Below, in pieces: positions 10,877-23,500 of a stretch of 64,000 nt of DNA. The notes under the pieces were generated by a model. It worked only from the letters and a program-made list of their open reading frames with translations, was not told the DNA's origin and searched no databases. Both the position numbers and the translations under genes were made by a program. Source of the DNA: Entoloma clypeatum (lineage: Eukaryota > Basidiomycota > Agaricomycetes > Agaricales > Entolomataceae); contig OY751494.1 of the NCBI GenBank assembly GCA_963565915.1, positions 496,001 to 560,000 of the forward strand. Direction: 5' to 3'. Positions within the stretch are counted from its first letter, which is position 1; every line of letters starts with the position of its first letter.

Positions 10877-13800
10877 CTAGATCTCGACTTCCAGGCGAGA
10901 TATGATGTCGTCCGGGGTGTTCGTGAAATTTTCATATGGTTTAAATTCCAATCCTTCAAAGATGTTTGCGCGTAAGCGCCGAGGTGCATTCGGGTTTAAT
11001 TTAAAGAAGTCCTCCACCGCTTCCTTGGCATGTTCTAGGTGATCCTCGGGTTCCCACGTGTTGTGGTCCTGAGTCAGACCCTCCCATTGTACTAAATATT
11101 CCAGCTTTCCTCTCTTCAACCTTGAGTCAATAACTTTTGCGACATCGTACTCCTCTTCGCCATTGATAACTATCGGGTTTGGTGCCTGCACCCTTTGTGA
11201 CATAAATAGTGGTTCCTTAAATAATCGGACTCGTGATATATTGATGACCGGGTGGATTTTCCAGGTTTTCGGTAATTTAAGTTCTACGGCGTGTGACGAA
11301 ATGATTTTGGTTATGGTATAGGGTCCAATCCATCGTTCGGCAAGTTTCTTTAAGGGTCGGTTCAACTTCAGGTCTTTAGTCGATAACCAAACTTTGTCGC
11401 CAACTTTGTAAACTGGTGCATCACCCCTTTTCAGGTTCGCATACCGTTCCATCTCTTCTCGTGCTTTTACTAGCGCCGCTTCCGCCTCCTCATGAATCTT
11501 CTTCATTCGCTCTGCGAATTCTTTTGCCGGTTCTGACTTTTCTGCCCTCCGAGGTTCTACGCCCATCCTAGGGTTAAACCCATAATTTACATAGAACGGC
11601 GAGAACTGAGTTGCCGTGTGAATTTTATTATTATAGGCGAATTCCGCGGTTGCCATCCATTCGGGCCAATCTGTTTGCCGATGGGAAATAAATGATCTTA
11701 GATATTGTTCCAACTCCTGGTTGATGCGCTCCGTCTGTCCGTCTGTTTGCGGATGATACGCCGTTGATAATTTAGTTGTGATCCCCAATATTTTATTTAG
11801 TTCCTTCATAAATATTGCCGCAAATTGTGGTCCTCGATCTGACGTTAACGATTCTGGCAGTCCATGAAGTTTCCAGACTTCGTCCCGATATAGTTTAGCT
11901 AATCCTTCTGCTGAGACTTCATCGCGTGTTTTGATAAAGTGTGATTGCTTTGTTGATCTGCAAGCCACGACTAATACTGCGTTGTACCCCTGAGCTTCTG
12001 GGAGTCCTACAATAAAATCTGCTGTAACATGTTTCCATGGTCCTGCATGTTCCGTGTTTGCTTTTAATTTACCAGCTAGCGGTTGAGGCACGTTTTTTGA
12101 TCGTTGACATCTGTCGCAGCCCTCGACGTATGCTTTGACCATGTTTGTAATACTAGGCCACCAATAATTACGTGTAACCAATTCCAGGGTCTTCCACTGC
12201 CCTGGGTGTCCTGCAACTGGGTTGTCGTGGTGTAATTTAATTATTTCCTCCCTGAGTTCCTGACTTTTCGGAACATAAACCTTTCCTCTATGTAACCAGA
12301 GTCCCTGCTCTTCATGCCATTCGTCTGCGCGTAATGTTTTGGTATTTGTTTTCTTTAACTCTTCTACTGCTTTCAACACTTGTTCGTCAAATTCCTTGGC
12401 ATCCCTGATGCGTTTTAATAGTTTACTTTCTTCTCCATCAATAAGTATGTGACCTCGATCCATTGCTCGCAAGTGGAAGTATTCCGGTTTTAATAATGTT
12501 ACGTCTTCGTTGTCATTTTCCACCCCCTTTCTATGATCGACCCTTCTCGAAAGAGCGTCCGCCTTTCCCATTGAGGTGCCAGCTTTGTGTATTAATTTAA
12601 AGTTGAAGCGTGTTAGATACAACGCCCAGCGTGCTTGTCTGCGATTAAGCTTTCGTCCCTGCATGAAGTACTCGAGGTTTTTATGATCGGTCCAGATCTC
12701 GACCTCATGTTTGGCTCCTTCAAGGTGGTGTCTCCATGCTTCCAGCGCTCGAATTATGCCCAGCATTTCTTTATCGTGTACGTCGTAATTTCGTTCCACA
12801 TCATTTAATCCTTTAGATAGAAAGGCACATGGCCTCCATTTCTCATCCTCGCATTCCATAGATAGAATTGCTCCTGTAGCAAAGTCCGATGCGTCTGATT
12901 CTACTCTCAACTTCCGATCCGGATCGGGAGATACTAATATAGGTGCTTCCGTAAATAATTTCTTTAGCATATCAAACGCTTCCTCCTGTTCCTCTTTCCA
13001 ATTCCAGATTGTTTCTTTCCTTGTTAATTTATGTAAGGGCCCTGCCACTTTAGAGAAGTCTTTGACAAATCTTCGATAGAAATTGGCCAATCCTAGAAAC
13101 GACTGAATTTCTTTGACTTTTGTTGGTTTCGGCCATTGTTTGATGGCGTCTACTTTTGAAGGATCCATTCGAATTCCGTCTTTCCCAATAATTAATCCTA
13201 AGAACTCTATTTCGTCTCGGTCAAAGAAACATTTTCCTGGTTTTAAGAATAAGTCGTTTTCTCGTAATCTTTTTAGAATTTCCTCCACGATTTCACTGTG
13301 TCCTTTTTCTCCTTCAGTTGCTACCAATATATCATCGATATAGATAACTACGTCTCCTTGATCAATCAAGTCTCTAAATATGTCGTTCATCATGGTTTGA
13401 AACGTGCTTGGGGAATTATTTAATCCGAAGAACATGACTGTTGGTTCGAAAGCTCCGTCTGGGGTTGTGAATGCCGCTTTCCACTCGTCTCCTTCTTTGA
13501 TGCGTACATTGTTATACCCCCATCTGAGGTCCATTTTGGTAAACCTTTTCTTTCCCTTTAATTTATCGATCAATTCCGGAATTAACGGGAGTGGATAATT
13601 ATTGCGAACGGTCCAGCCGTTAATGTGTCGGTAATCCTGTACCATTCGTTTCTTTCCGTCTTTTTTGGGTATAAAGAATACTGGCGAGGTTTGTGGTGAC
13701 TTGGTAGGTCGAATATACCCTTTGCGTAATTGATCGTTTACAAATTCGGATACTTCTCTCCTTTCATCTGGTGACAGGGGATAGACTTTGGCCTTCTTTG

Positions 13801-14820
13801 GTACGAAATCCGGTTTTAAGTCTATAGCGTGGTCCCATGGTTTCCTGACTGGTAATCTCTCCGATGCTTTCTTTTCAAAGACTGATAGATATTTGTGATA
13901 TTTCCGGGGGACAACCTGTTCTGCCGGTACTTCATCTGAGGGTTCTCCTTTAGCTGCCCTGAGCGTGTGGATTACTTCCTCCTCCATTTCTTCCTCATTT
14001 CCTTCTACTACTTCTTCCATTCTTCCGCCCCATCTGGTTCTTGCAGTTTTATTTAAATAACGTGTTCGACGCATGCCACATTCTTCTGGACATCTTGATA
14101 GTTTAATTTCCGCCTTTTCCCAATCGATTTCTGGATTATGGCGTTTCAGCCAGGTATGTCCAACAATAATTTTAGCTTTCCCTAGGTTGCATGCCTCAAA
14201 CACGGCTATCTCCACATGTCCTTTATACCGCATAGCCATGACTGCTTCATGCGTGATCGAACCTCCTTGGTTAAGCGTGCCATCAACGTTGTAGACCCGA
14301 ATGGGGAAAGGTAGTTCCCTTAATTTAATGTTGTTCCTTTTGGCGAAGTCCAGATCTATGAACATCCCTGTCGCCCCTGAGTCTAATAATGCTTCAACAT
14401 CGAATGTGCGTTTGTCCTGCAACGTTTCCAGCGTGATTTTCATCATAAGCTCCTTTTCCAAAGAAGCGGATCGAATAAAAGATGGTTCCCCCATAGAGTC
14501 CGTTTGCCTAGTTAAGTTATCTGATTCTTTGCAACAGGGAATTAAGCATTCATCCGTAGGGGACGAACCAAGCCTCGTTTCTGAGGGCTCCCCAATGATA
14601 TAGTTTACAAGTGTATCTAAGTCCGATTCATCTTTTTTTGGTTTTTCTTTCCTACTAGGTTTATCTAATAGTATTTTATTGTACGTAACTGCAGCATCCG
14701 TAAGTTTCTGAAACCAAGATTTTACAATGTCCTTATGTACGTAAGAGTCTATAGGCAAACATTCATATCGATTTGTCAGAGCCAGCGGGGGATTTACTGG
14801 TTGACGTTCACAAAACCCTG
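10877..14820 (-). CDS. gypsy G1 Pol polyprotein with chromodomain
   Basis: The long frame ending at 10877 encodes about 1290 residues, numbered here from the codon at 14758. It has an aspartic protease (EALLDSGATG, about residue 126) and a reverse transcriptase (MVQDYRHIN, KMDLRWGYNNVRI, YIDD at about 473). RNase H follows (VESDASDFATGA, TDHKNLEYF), then integrase with its zinc-binding H2C2 part (GCDRCQRSK) and core (TSDRGPQF, HPQTDGQTERINQELE). A C-terminal chromodomain (YLVQWEG, NTWEP) recognises histone marks in chromoviruses and guides insertion. The frame has no ATG near its start. It is open upstream into the end of gag, so expression is probably as Gag-Pol by -1 frameshifting at 14818-14812. 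No stop or frameshift lies inside. Confidence 0.95.
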
Positions 14821-15882
14821 CTGCCCAGCAGCTTGTCCATTGTTCTGACCATTGGGATTCGGCGCAGGCGCGCCAATCACACCCCTTGGTCCGTTTGCGG
14901 CTTGTCGTGCTTGACGCCTTGCCGTGATTTGTCGTAAGATTTCTTCTTCCTCATGTTCGTCGATTTGTTCAATCACAGCCGCTCGCACCCTGCGTTGTGG
15001 CCGTCTGCATTCCCGGGCGAAATGCCCCTGTCCTCCGCAGTTGTAACAATTACCAGGCGCTCGGCGCTGGTTTCTATCGACCTCCATAGCATTGGGATCT
15101 CGGCGTCCCTGACCTTGCTGTCCGTTTTGCTGCGGGGCTCGGTACCCCCCGTACTGTTGTTGTCCGAATGGTCGCTGCTGATTCTGCTGGTTTGCGGGCC
15201 GATTGCCCCAACCGGTTCTCTGCTGTCCAAAGTTGTTGCCGGTCCTCATGCCCGGTCTTGCCGCGTAAGTTTCCTCTGCTCTTCCGATTGCTAAAATTTC
15301 CTCACTCGTGTCTTGCACGGTGGTCTGTCGTCTTCCCTGCTGGAACATTTGTTGTATGATTGAATCCTTGGTGTTCCTTTCTAGCAGAGATATCCCATGC
15401 ATTTCCTCAATTTGGCCTTTGATGACCAACGTTCCAAATTGTGTAATAAAATCGTCCACCCGCATGTTTCCTTGTTTAAAGGTTTCGATCTTGGCACGTG
15501 CCCATTCTATTTCTGTTGCTGATTGGAATCTTGATGTCACCTCTCTCATTAATTGCTGGAACGTGGGCCAATGTTCTGATTCCATGCACTGCCTCAAGCG
15601 TGTTTCCCCATAGGTGCCGGCGGTAGCGCCTTCCAGGCGAGACCATACTGCAATGCAAATTTCTTCCTGTCCCTGGAACAGGTCCCGGTTGACCCTGATC
15701 CATGCCAGCATCTTTGTCCACCATACTCCGAACGTTGCCTTGGCCCCATTGTACCTGCCGGGGTCTGCAGCGATTTCTAATCGTCTTCCATTGGGACGCG
15801 GGGCGGCGGGATTATGAGCGGGAGGAGGGAGAGGGGGATTGGGAAGGGGATTGTCGAACTCGTCGTCGTTGTTGTCGGCCAT
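14794..15882 (-). CDS. gypsy G1 Gag
   Basis: 362 residues from the ATG at 15882, close to the 5' LTR end. A helical capsid-like region (about residues 40-210; ATFGVWWTKML, FQSATEIEWARAKIETF, FITQFGTLV) is followed by a Q/N/G-rich linker and one CCHC zinc knuckle (CYNCGGQGHFARECRRP, about residue 285), the nucleic-acid-binding motif of retroelement nucleocapsids. It stops at TAA 14796-14794. It overlaps the upstream extension of pol in the -1 frame. Gag assembles the particles in which G1 RNA is copied. Confidence 0.93.
   Translation of the reverse strand: MADNNDDEFDNPLPNPPLPPPAHNPAAPRPNGRRLEIAADPGRYNGAKATFGVWWTKMLAWIRVNRDLFQGQEEICIAVWSRLEGATAGTYGETRLRQCMESEHWPTFQQLMREVTSRFQSATEIEWARAKIETFKQGNMRVDDFITQFGTLVIKGQIEEMHGISLLERNTKDSIIQQMFQQGRRQTTVQDTSEEILAIGRAEETYAARPGMRTGNNFGQQRTGWGNRPANQQNQQRPFGQQQYGGYRAPQQNGQQGQGRRDPNAMEVDRNQRRAPGNCYNCGGQGHFARECRRPQRRVRAAVIEQIDEHEEEEILRQITARRQARQAANGPRGVIGAPAPNPNGQNNGQAAGQQGFVNVNQ
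14812..14818 (-). promoter_or_regulatory. candidate -1 frameshift slippery site GGGTTTT
   Basis: In Gag phase the codons read ..CAG GGT TTT GTG.., so the heptamer fits X XXY YYZ. A -1 slip here gives an open frame that passes the Gag stop 18 bases later and enters Pol. Pol has no ATG of its own near the junction, which supports use of the signal. Activity is inference. Confidence 0.55.
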
Positions 15883-16439
15883 GTTGTGTGAGCAATAGTG
15901 CTTTGTAGCGGGCGCGCGACCCTGTTCTGCTACTTAAGCGAAAAAGAAAACCTAAAAAAAGAAAAACCCAAAGAACGATCTGTTTACCCAGGCAGCCGAA
16001 ATGCCCGAATGAAGGAAGATCTGGGAAAAATGAAAACCACGCGGTCAACACCCCTACGCGCGCTGGTTTTGTTGAATCCGGGAAAAGATCGGGGGTTGGA
16101 ACACCTTTTGAGAACTAAACGTGCGCGACCTTCTTTTCCAAGTCGCCACACGCGCCAGCAGCTTTCCCGAAGGTCAGTTGCGTCGGCCTTTGGTCACCTC
16201 GACACGGGACGGGCTCAACGTTTCCCTGTGTGTCTCGAACGGCAACGCTAGTTATAGTGGGTGCACCAAGCGTTTCTCTTCTTATCCCTGAAGTCCGGGA
16301 GGTCCCCCTTAACGCTAGGGTCCGCGTGTAGTGGCGAGGTGTGACTTTTAACGCAAAAGCACGAAACGGCGGGGATAGTGATGGTGATGTGGGAAGTGTG
16401 TGTGTTTGGGCGGGCGATGATGATAAGAGCTTGTTCTTC

Positions 16440-16727
16440 TGTTGAGGCGACGCTAAGTCAAACGACGTCGCGAGCCCAAACTTAAGAACGAAGTGGGAAA
16501 TGTGAAGTGAACTGAATTGCCCAGAGACCCAGCGGGAATCTCAAGAGAACAAGCTATCGAATACAAGTGAAAGTACTCTACTTATATATGTAAATTCCAT
16601 GAGGCTGCGTTGTGGCAGCGTCATGCTGCGTGATAATAATGAGATGTCCTCATGTGCGATATGATGTAGATAAGATAAGATCGAGATAAGATAAGATAAA
16701 GTGAAAAGTGAAAATACGATCATAACA
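16440..16727 (-). repeat. gypsy G1 5' LTR
   Basis: 288 bp, matching 10578-10865 throughout. It is followed outside by the second CAAGG copy. Confidence 0.93.
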
Positions 16728-19700
16728 CAAGGGCTGTCAATGCCAGTATTAGTCGGACGGTTTCATATCTTACGACTGGTGAGAAGATTTGATCAAAGTC
16801 GATCCCTTCTATCTGTGAAAAGCCTTTTGCGACAAGGCGAGCTTTCAGGTGCCCGTTGGACTTTTCGTTATAAACCCATTTGTTCCTTAGAGCTTTCCTC
16901 CCTGCAGGCAGGGGTACTAGCTCCGTGATCACCCCGCGGCGTTTGAGCATATCTAGCTCTTTACGTTCAGCCGCATACCAGTCTTCTTTATTTGGAAGAG
17001 GGTATATGTCTTTATGGGACATGTCGACAATGCCAACTTGGACTGATATCGCCTCCATCAGGAGGTCATTCATCCATGCCGTTTGACCGCCCAATCTCCG
17101 TCTTCGATCTAATTTTTCAAGATCAGAGGCTGGAGTGTCTTCCCCATAGTCATCAGCCGGCTCTGGGTCTTCCATTTCTGGGTGGTTTTCTGGCAACGGG
17201 TCGATGTGGCATCTAGGGTACTTGCTTTCATCAAAGATAGCTTTCCCACCCATGAAAATCATGTTGGTCTCAGGATCCATGAAGCGGTATCCTTTGACCC
17301 CTGGTTTTGATCCGAGATAAATCATCAATCGAGATCTTGACTCCAGGGAGTTTCTGCATTTTTCTTTTGGGATATATACGTATGCTTGGCATCCGAAGAC
17401 TCTGATGCTGGACATGTCGGGGATCTCATTGGTCACCCTGGAATAAGGGGTTTTCCATTCAAGACGCCGCATGGGGGTTCTGTTGTATAGAAATGCTGCA
17501 TGTTCCAAACAGAATTCCCACCACATCGGCGGTAGACATGCGTCGAAACGCAGTGCCTGAGATTTTTCCCACAGAGTTCGATTTATCCGTTCTGCTCTAC
17601 CATTCTGCTGATGCTGATATGGGAGTGTGACGTCAATCAGAATTCCATGATCGGCAAGTACATCCTTGTATTCGTCAAATTCTCCACCTCCATCAACCTG
17701 CCATTTTTTAGGGGTGGCGGCGAATTGATTCTGGATCATCGCAAGGAATTGTTTCAGCGCCGTGATGGCGCCTGACTTTTTCCTAAGCAAGACGACCCAG
17801 ACATGGGAAGAAAAATCGTCCAAAAAGGTAAGGAAATATTTGTACTTATGGTATGATGCCGTGGATATCTGTTTCAAATCCGAATGGATTAAATCAAAGG
17901 GTTTAACAGCCCTTGTCATCGAGTTGGGATAAGATTGATTCGGCATTTTCCCTTTTAGGCACCCCGTGCAGCTTTCCTGTGATTTCTCACGTACTAACGT
18001 TTTGGGTACTCCTTTGGTACTAGTGGGAATCTTATTGAGCGCCTGGTCATTTGGGTGGCCAAGGCGTTTATCCCAGGTTTCAACAGTGATTTCGCTAGAG
18101 ATCGCGTGGATTTGGTCATAGCGTATTTCAGTGTCTAGCCAGTAAATGGTTTGTCCGATGAAATGAGGTGAAAACTGTATTTTGTTCTGTCCTTTGGAGA
18201 TGTTAATTTCTCCACGCATTCCGTCTACTTTGTAACTGTGATTAAGGAAGACGCCTAGGGACAATAGGCGTGTGTCCATGTCCGGAATGTAGAATACAGG
18301 TCGGAGAAGATGGGTTTTTATTTCCCCATTTAGGGTATGCCGTACTGGAACGGCCCCAACTCCGAGAATTTCCAGTTTCTTTCCCTTTGCGGCTGTTTGG
18401 ACAAATCGCTTAGCCTTGAGAGGCCTGTAGTACGTGAAGTCCTTGAACTCATGGGTAAAGTGTAACGAGGCACCGGAGTCTAAGATCCATTGTGCATGTT
18501 CTTTCTCCTTACAGTGTGTGCATGACACAAAGTGCTCTGTGTATTTTTTATATAGATCGCTGTCAATATGATCCATACATTCTGCACTAGTACTAGCTAA
18601 TATATTACACGTCTGAAAGGAGGTGTTATTAGCTTTCCTTAATTGGTCAGATTTAGGAGAGGGAGATGATGAACCGTCAAGTTCAATCAGCCCATCTTCG
18701 AATTGTTCCGGCCCCATCCGCTCGCTTTGATGGTCTATGTCCATCATCTTAAGCGTTTCTTCTATCGACGCGGCTACGCGACACTGTTTAGCCGGCCTTT
18801 TGTCGATGTCAGGAATGATGGTATCTAGGATACGAAGATTCGATCCTGAGTGGCGAGCACCAATGCCGCGCGCGAGTTTGCGGACATGGTCGTTCTTTTT
18901 CCACACGGATGGTTTTCCAGAAGGAAGCCCGGTGTACTGTGACGGAGGGGGGTTCATTCGCTGAAGGAGCGACTGCATTCTTTGAGAGTCTGGCTGGGCG
19001 GTACTCATCGTTTTTCCGTGCCCAGTGACGGTTGTGAAGGATGGTGTCGGAAGAGGGGGGAAGTGGATGGCGGGAGCAACAAACTCAACTGTTTCCTCCA
19101 CATGTTCGGACACGTTGTCCGCAGTGTTGGCGTTTTTCTTCTGATTGCGCCAGCGTCCTTTTCCCTTCTTCTTTTCAGAAGCGGTACTATGGTCGGTCGA
19201 GTTAGGCTGCTCGTCAGCGTCGTTCTGCGAGGTACTCGGCTTTTGCTGCTTTTCCCATTTGGGGTCCTGCCCCTTGCGTTTTGTCCCGGAAATTTTCCGG
19301 GCCTGCTCATTGGACGCACGAGTAGACCCGACCGAATACTTGCGCCTGTATTCCGAGATGATGCTCTCGGCGACGGCTTTGTAGGTGAAATCGTCGGCGT
19401 TGTAGACCTGGAAAAGAAGAGACCCCAGGCGTTCGATTTCAGGCACGGGGTCGCATCCTGACAGCTTGAAGGTGGCGGCGGTCTTGAAATCGCCGAAGAT
19501 GACAGCCGGGGATACCTTGGAGTAGTTATCTTTCAGCGATTTCCACGCGTCAAGTGCCGAGGTGCTGTCCTTGATGTGGCGTCTGATCGCCTCAGAGACC
19601 TTCAGGCGTATCGCCCCGAGGGCTACGTCGTCGTCCCTGATCCAGGCTTTTTCTTCCTTACGGAAGCCGGGCTGGTCGATCGTGGTAGTCAGCACAGGGG

Positions 19701-19893
19701 GAGCAGCAGCAGTAGCCCCAGGGGTGGAGACCGTGGTGGTGAAGTCAGCGATCATGGGACAAGTGATGTCGCCAGAGACGATGCGCCAGACTCCTTGATG
19801 GAGGAGGTAAGACTTCATCTTTTCGGCCCAGCTCTGGTAGTCGATACCGTCGAAGGGGGTGATGATGTCAAGAGCAGAGCGAGAGGTAGACAT
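16728..19893 (-). pseudogene. copia C2 Gag-Pol polyprotein, N-terminal part
   Basis: Starts at the ATG at 19893 (conserved MSTSRS; another in-frame ATG at 19950) and stays open to the G1 insertion in the reverse transcriptase (ILALTAL). Gag, protease (ILDSGAS), GAG-pre-integrase, integrase and the start of RT are all recognisable and mostly identical to C1. Two differences stand out. C2 lacks 34 residues of the Gag region present in C1 (between ERLGSL and LFQVY). A patch of about 50 residues just before the protease is unusually diverged while its flanks are nearly identical, as if exchanged by template switching. Confidence 0.9.
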
Positions 19894-20256
19894 TTTAGAT
19901 GAATCTAAGAAAGGGTTCCCAATCAGTGATGTGTTATGAATATGATTCAAGAAAACAATTAAATAATTCCTTATGACATATTCCCTTTAGGAATAGCGGT
20001 CACGGGAAAACCCTTTATATGTCAGAAATGTATAAGGTGCGATCAACATTTCCACATGGAGTGTACTAGGTCAATCCCCTTAGGGACGTCTCATGACAGG
20101 TACTTGTCGTAATGACGTTCCCAGGTTCATATGTGAAGAAGTAAGACTCAGAACCTAGATCTTTCGATCGGTTCCTTGCCAACCAGGGTAGAGTGGGCAG
20201 GTACTTGCTGTTGCCAGCGTTTCCCAAGTCCCTCTGCTATCCGGGGCCCATAACCT

Positions 20257-20565
20257 GTTGAAGTTCCACCTGGGCGCTAGCCACAGGTGTACTGAGCAAC
20301 ATAGCTACAGTGGAAGTACTCTATGATACCGCTATGGTCACTTACATGGTTTGGAGGGGGTAAGGCTAGTGAGAGCGGTTGAGGCTGGTGAGAGCGATGG
20401 AGCTGGTTAAGAGTCAAGAGACAACTTGTTGGTATTGACAGTTTCCTGGTCTTATATACCGTACTACTGTTTGTACCAACCAAACAAGTATGTAAGAAAG
20501 ATATGTAATGGTCACGTGATGTAATCTAATCTAATTTAATCTACATGATGGGAAAAGTTTCAACA
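20257..20565 (-). repeat. copia C2 5' LTR
   Basis: 309 bp with TGTTGAA/TTCAACA ends. Followed outside by CGAAT at 20566-20570, which matches 4279-4283 at the far end of C2. Confidence 0.9.
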
Positions 20566-23500
20566 CGAATAACGCGGGATGGTTTGCGAGCATCCCCAGG
20601 AAATTGCCGATGTTGTATTGTTTATTGGAGGCGTCGTCCCTATCAAAGAGAGGACATTTGTGGAGGAGGTGGTTGACCGTCTCGAGGGTGTCATTGTCGC
20701 AGGCACATGTGAATGGGCCTGGATGGTTGAAGCGTTGTCTATAGGCACCGATGGGAGCGTGGCCCAGGGTGGCGCGGGTGAGGCGAGCGAACAGCGCGTT
20801 GTTGTTGCCTGCCCAGGAGTTGAGCCAGGGTCCACCTTTGACGTGGTCCGGTTGAAATACCTTCTCTTTGTCTCCAGTGTGGAGAGGAAGGAAGGAGCGA
20901 CCTCGGAATTCGGGGGCGGAATGAAGTTTGCACCATCCATCCACGGCGCTGGTAGCGGCAGCGGTATGGGCAAAGTTGGGTGATAGGGGAGACAAGGCTG
21001 TTCCTTGAGTCGATTTGAAGTGACATGAGGGGTCGGGGAAGGCAGAGCCCCATTCAGACGTGAGAGGTGTGTCGAGGTGGACATGGATGACGCCAGCTCC
21101 AGCGAGGAAGGGCCGGAGGAGGCGGGAAATGCCGCAGGAGACAGAGTGGCCCACATGAATGGAACCTGTATCGAGGGCGAGTCGGACAGCCTGTATGTTT
21201 CGGGTGAAGATGTGGATCTCTGTGATATAAGGAGCGTGGGTGATGACCTTGCTAAGGCCAAGAAGGGTGGCGACGATGAGAGTCTCAGGGGCGAGACTTC
21301 TACCTGCGCTGGCTCTGGTCATATGGGGGTCTTGAGCATGTCGACCAATGGAGGGGGCGAAGCGGACTACCGCAACTGCCGACGACAACGTCTTACCGAT
21401 GCTGGGCCGGGCAGCGATGCAGAAGGCCGCTTGGTGATTTTCATCCTCGGCGGTGGTGAGAATGTCTTTGAGGTATCTGTAACGCTTCTTGTCGTCATCG
21501 ACCTGTGGGGCGTCCCAGATGAAGGAATCCGGGTAAAGGTCGAGTATGCGATTTCCCGGGCGAGCCTCCTTGCTCAGGTAGTCGGATCTCTCAAGTTTGA
21601 CGGCGATCATCAGGTTCTGAATGTCGACGATTGGGCTAGGGATCTTATTCTCCGCTTTGAGCAAAAGCTCGCAGACGACAGGATGAGTGACAGGAAGCTG
21701 GGCGGCTCTGATTCGGGAGCGCTGCACAAGCTTGGTGATGTGTTGTCTAGCAGGCATGAGCCCCGCAATAGCGAGGACACCCCCGGTAGGCGACCGATTG
21801 AAAGCGCCGGTGATCCATCTGGCGGCTCTATAGTGGACTGAGTTCAACAGGTTGAAAGCAGTTTTGAGGTGTGGACCGTTGTAGTACCAGAGTTGGCATC
21901 TGTACGTGAGGATCGGCATGATGCACGACACATATAGGAGGCGTTTGAGGCGGGGTGAGAGACCACGTGAGGAGTTGCCAAGGAGGAGGGGAATGGATGT
22001 GAGCGCCTTGGTGGCATAGAAACATCTGTGCTCATTGAAGGTCAGATGACAATTGAAGAAGAAGCCGAGGTAGCGCCAGAAGGCCTTGACTTGGAGGGGA
22101 GGTTGACCGGGTAGTCGAACGATAGGGTATGACGGAGAGACAATTCGGGTGAAGAACATGAGTTCGTCTTTTGTCGGTTCAGTGGCCAGCCCCATGTCGA
22201 TGAGGATGCCGTTGATGGCTTTGCGGCCAGCCCGTAGGTGGGAGCCGATAGCGTCAAGGTCAGAAGACTGGGCAATGAGCATGCCGTCGTCTACGAAGGA
22301 GAAGAGATCCAGGTATTGCGCGTGTCCGCGGCTGTAGAAGATTCTGAGGGCCGGCGAAAGATAGATGCCGGAGAGGATGGGGGAGAGCGCCGAGCCTTGA
22401 CCCACACCAAAGAGGATTTCGAAGAGGTCTGAGACATTCTGTCCTGAGACGAAATGAGTAGACCGTCCACGAAGATAAGATTCGAAGAACTTACTCAAGG
22501 CGGCTGAAAACCCCAGCCACCGTAGTACTCCTAACAAGAATTGATGGTCCAGAGAAGGGAAGAATTGCGCAACGTCGAAGGCCACGACCCCCGTGTCATG
22601 TTTCTTCGCCCATCCATTCCGGACTCTGTGTGTTATGATGATGCCAGCATCAGTTGTAGATCTGTAGCGAAGTCTGCCGAACTGGTATCGGTGGACAAGG
22701 CTGTACTTAGTGCATTCGAATTGCATTCGATTGGCGATGACTTTCTCGATAATCTTTGCCACCGTGTTGAGGAGAACGATGGGTCAAAACGACTTGGGTT
22801 TATCGTAAGTTTCTTTGCCGGGCTTTGGTATGATAACCGTGACGGAGGTTTTGAAAGCTGCAGGCCAGCAAGAATAATCTATGCAGGCGTTAGCTAGGGT
22901 TGTAATGCGTGTCAACACTTCATCTTTTTGGAGGAGACGCTTGAGGAGAGCCCATGATACGTGGTCCGGACCAGGGGCAGATTTAGGATTGCATTTGAGG
23001 ACAAGGGATGTAATCTCGGGACCCGTAATTGGTATCCAGTCGCGAGTGGGTTCTTGTGGGATTTCATCGAGGATATCCATTTTAGGAGAGTTCGGAGGAG
23101 GCGTATGAAAGGCCTTATCAAAAGCGTCAAACATGTCGTTAGAAGAGTGGAGAACGTCACCATTGGCCCCCTTCAAATTTGCAAGGGGGTCTGAGCGACG
23201 GGGCTTGTGCCAGTCCATGAGGGACCAGGGGTTTTTTTGAGAGAGGGCGATGGTCTCGATTCGATCTTCAAAGAATTCTCGTTTGGCCGCGCGGATTACC
23301 GCCCGAAGATTGCTATAATCGATGGGAGATTTGGTATCAAGGTATACTTGCCTGGCTAGATCGCAGGTCTCGCTCCACCACGAGTGGGAGTGCGATCCTG
23401 CACCTTTGACTGGGCGAGAGTGAGTATCCCAGTTCTCAGAAAGGGCTGTCTGGAGGTTAGTAGCTGCAGTCTCGACGTCCTGGGCCGAGGCATAGGAGTC

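Larger units (their letters stand above)
10578..16727 (-). mobile_element. gypsy G1 (chromovirus), complete
   Basis: A 6150-bp Ty3/gypsy element on the minus strand, inserted in the C2 reverse transcriptase. CAAGG is duplicated at 10573-10577 and 16728-16732. Its LTRs (10578-10865 and 16440-16727, 288 bp each) appear identical base for base. A polypurine tract, GGGGG with flanking purines, lies next to the 3' LTR at about 10868-10875. gag and pol are intact and overlap with a likely -1 frameshift signal. Identical LTRs and open frames point to very recent insertion and possible activity. Confidence 0.95.
9864..20565 (-). mobile_element. copia C2, 5' part, interrupted by gypsy G1
   Basis: A minus-strand Ty1/copia element whose full extent is 4284-20565: 5' LTR 20257-20565, gag-pol 19893 to 16728, then 10577 to 9864 after gypsy G1, then the RNase H end and 3' LTR at 5033-4284 after C1. 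The outer duplication CGAAT is seen on both sides. About 180 bp of RNase H sequence is missing at the 9863/9864 junction. Without its passengers C2 is about 5.3 kb. Confidence 0.9.
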
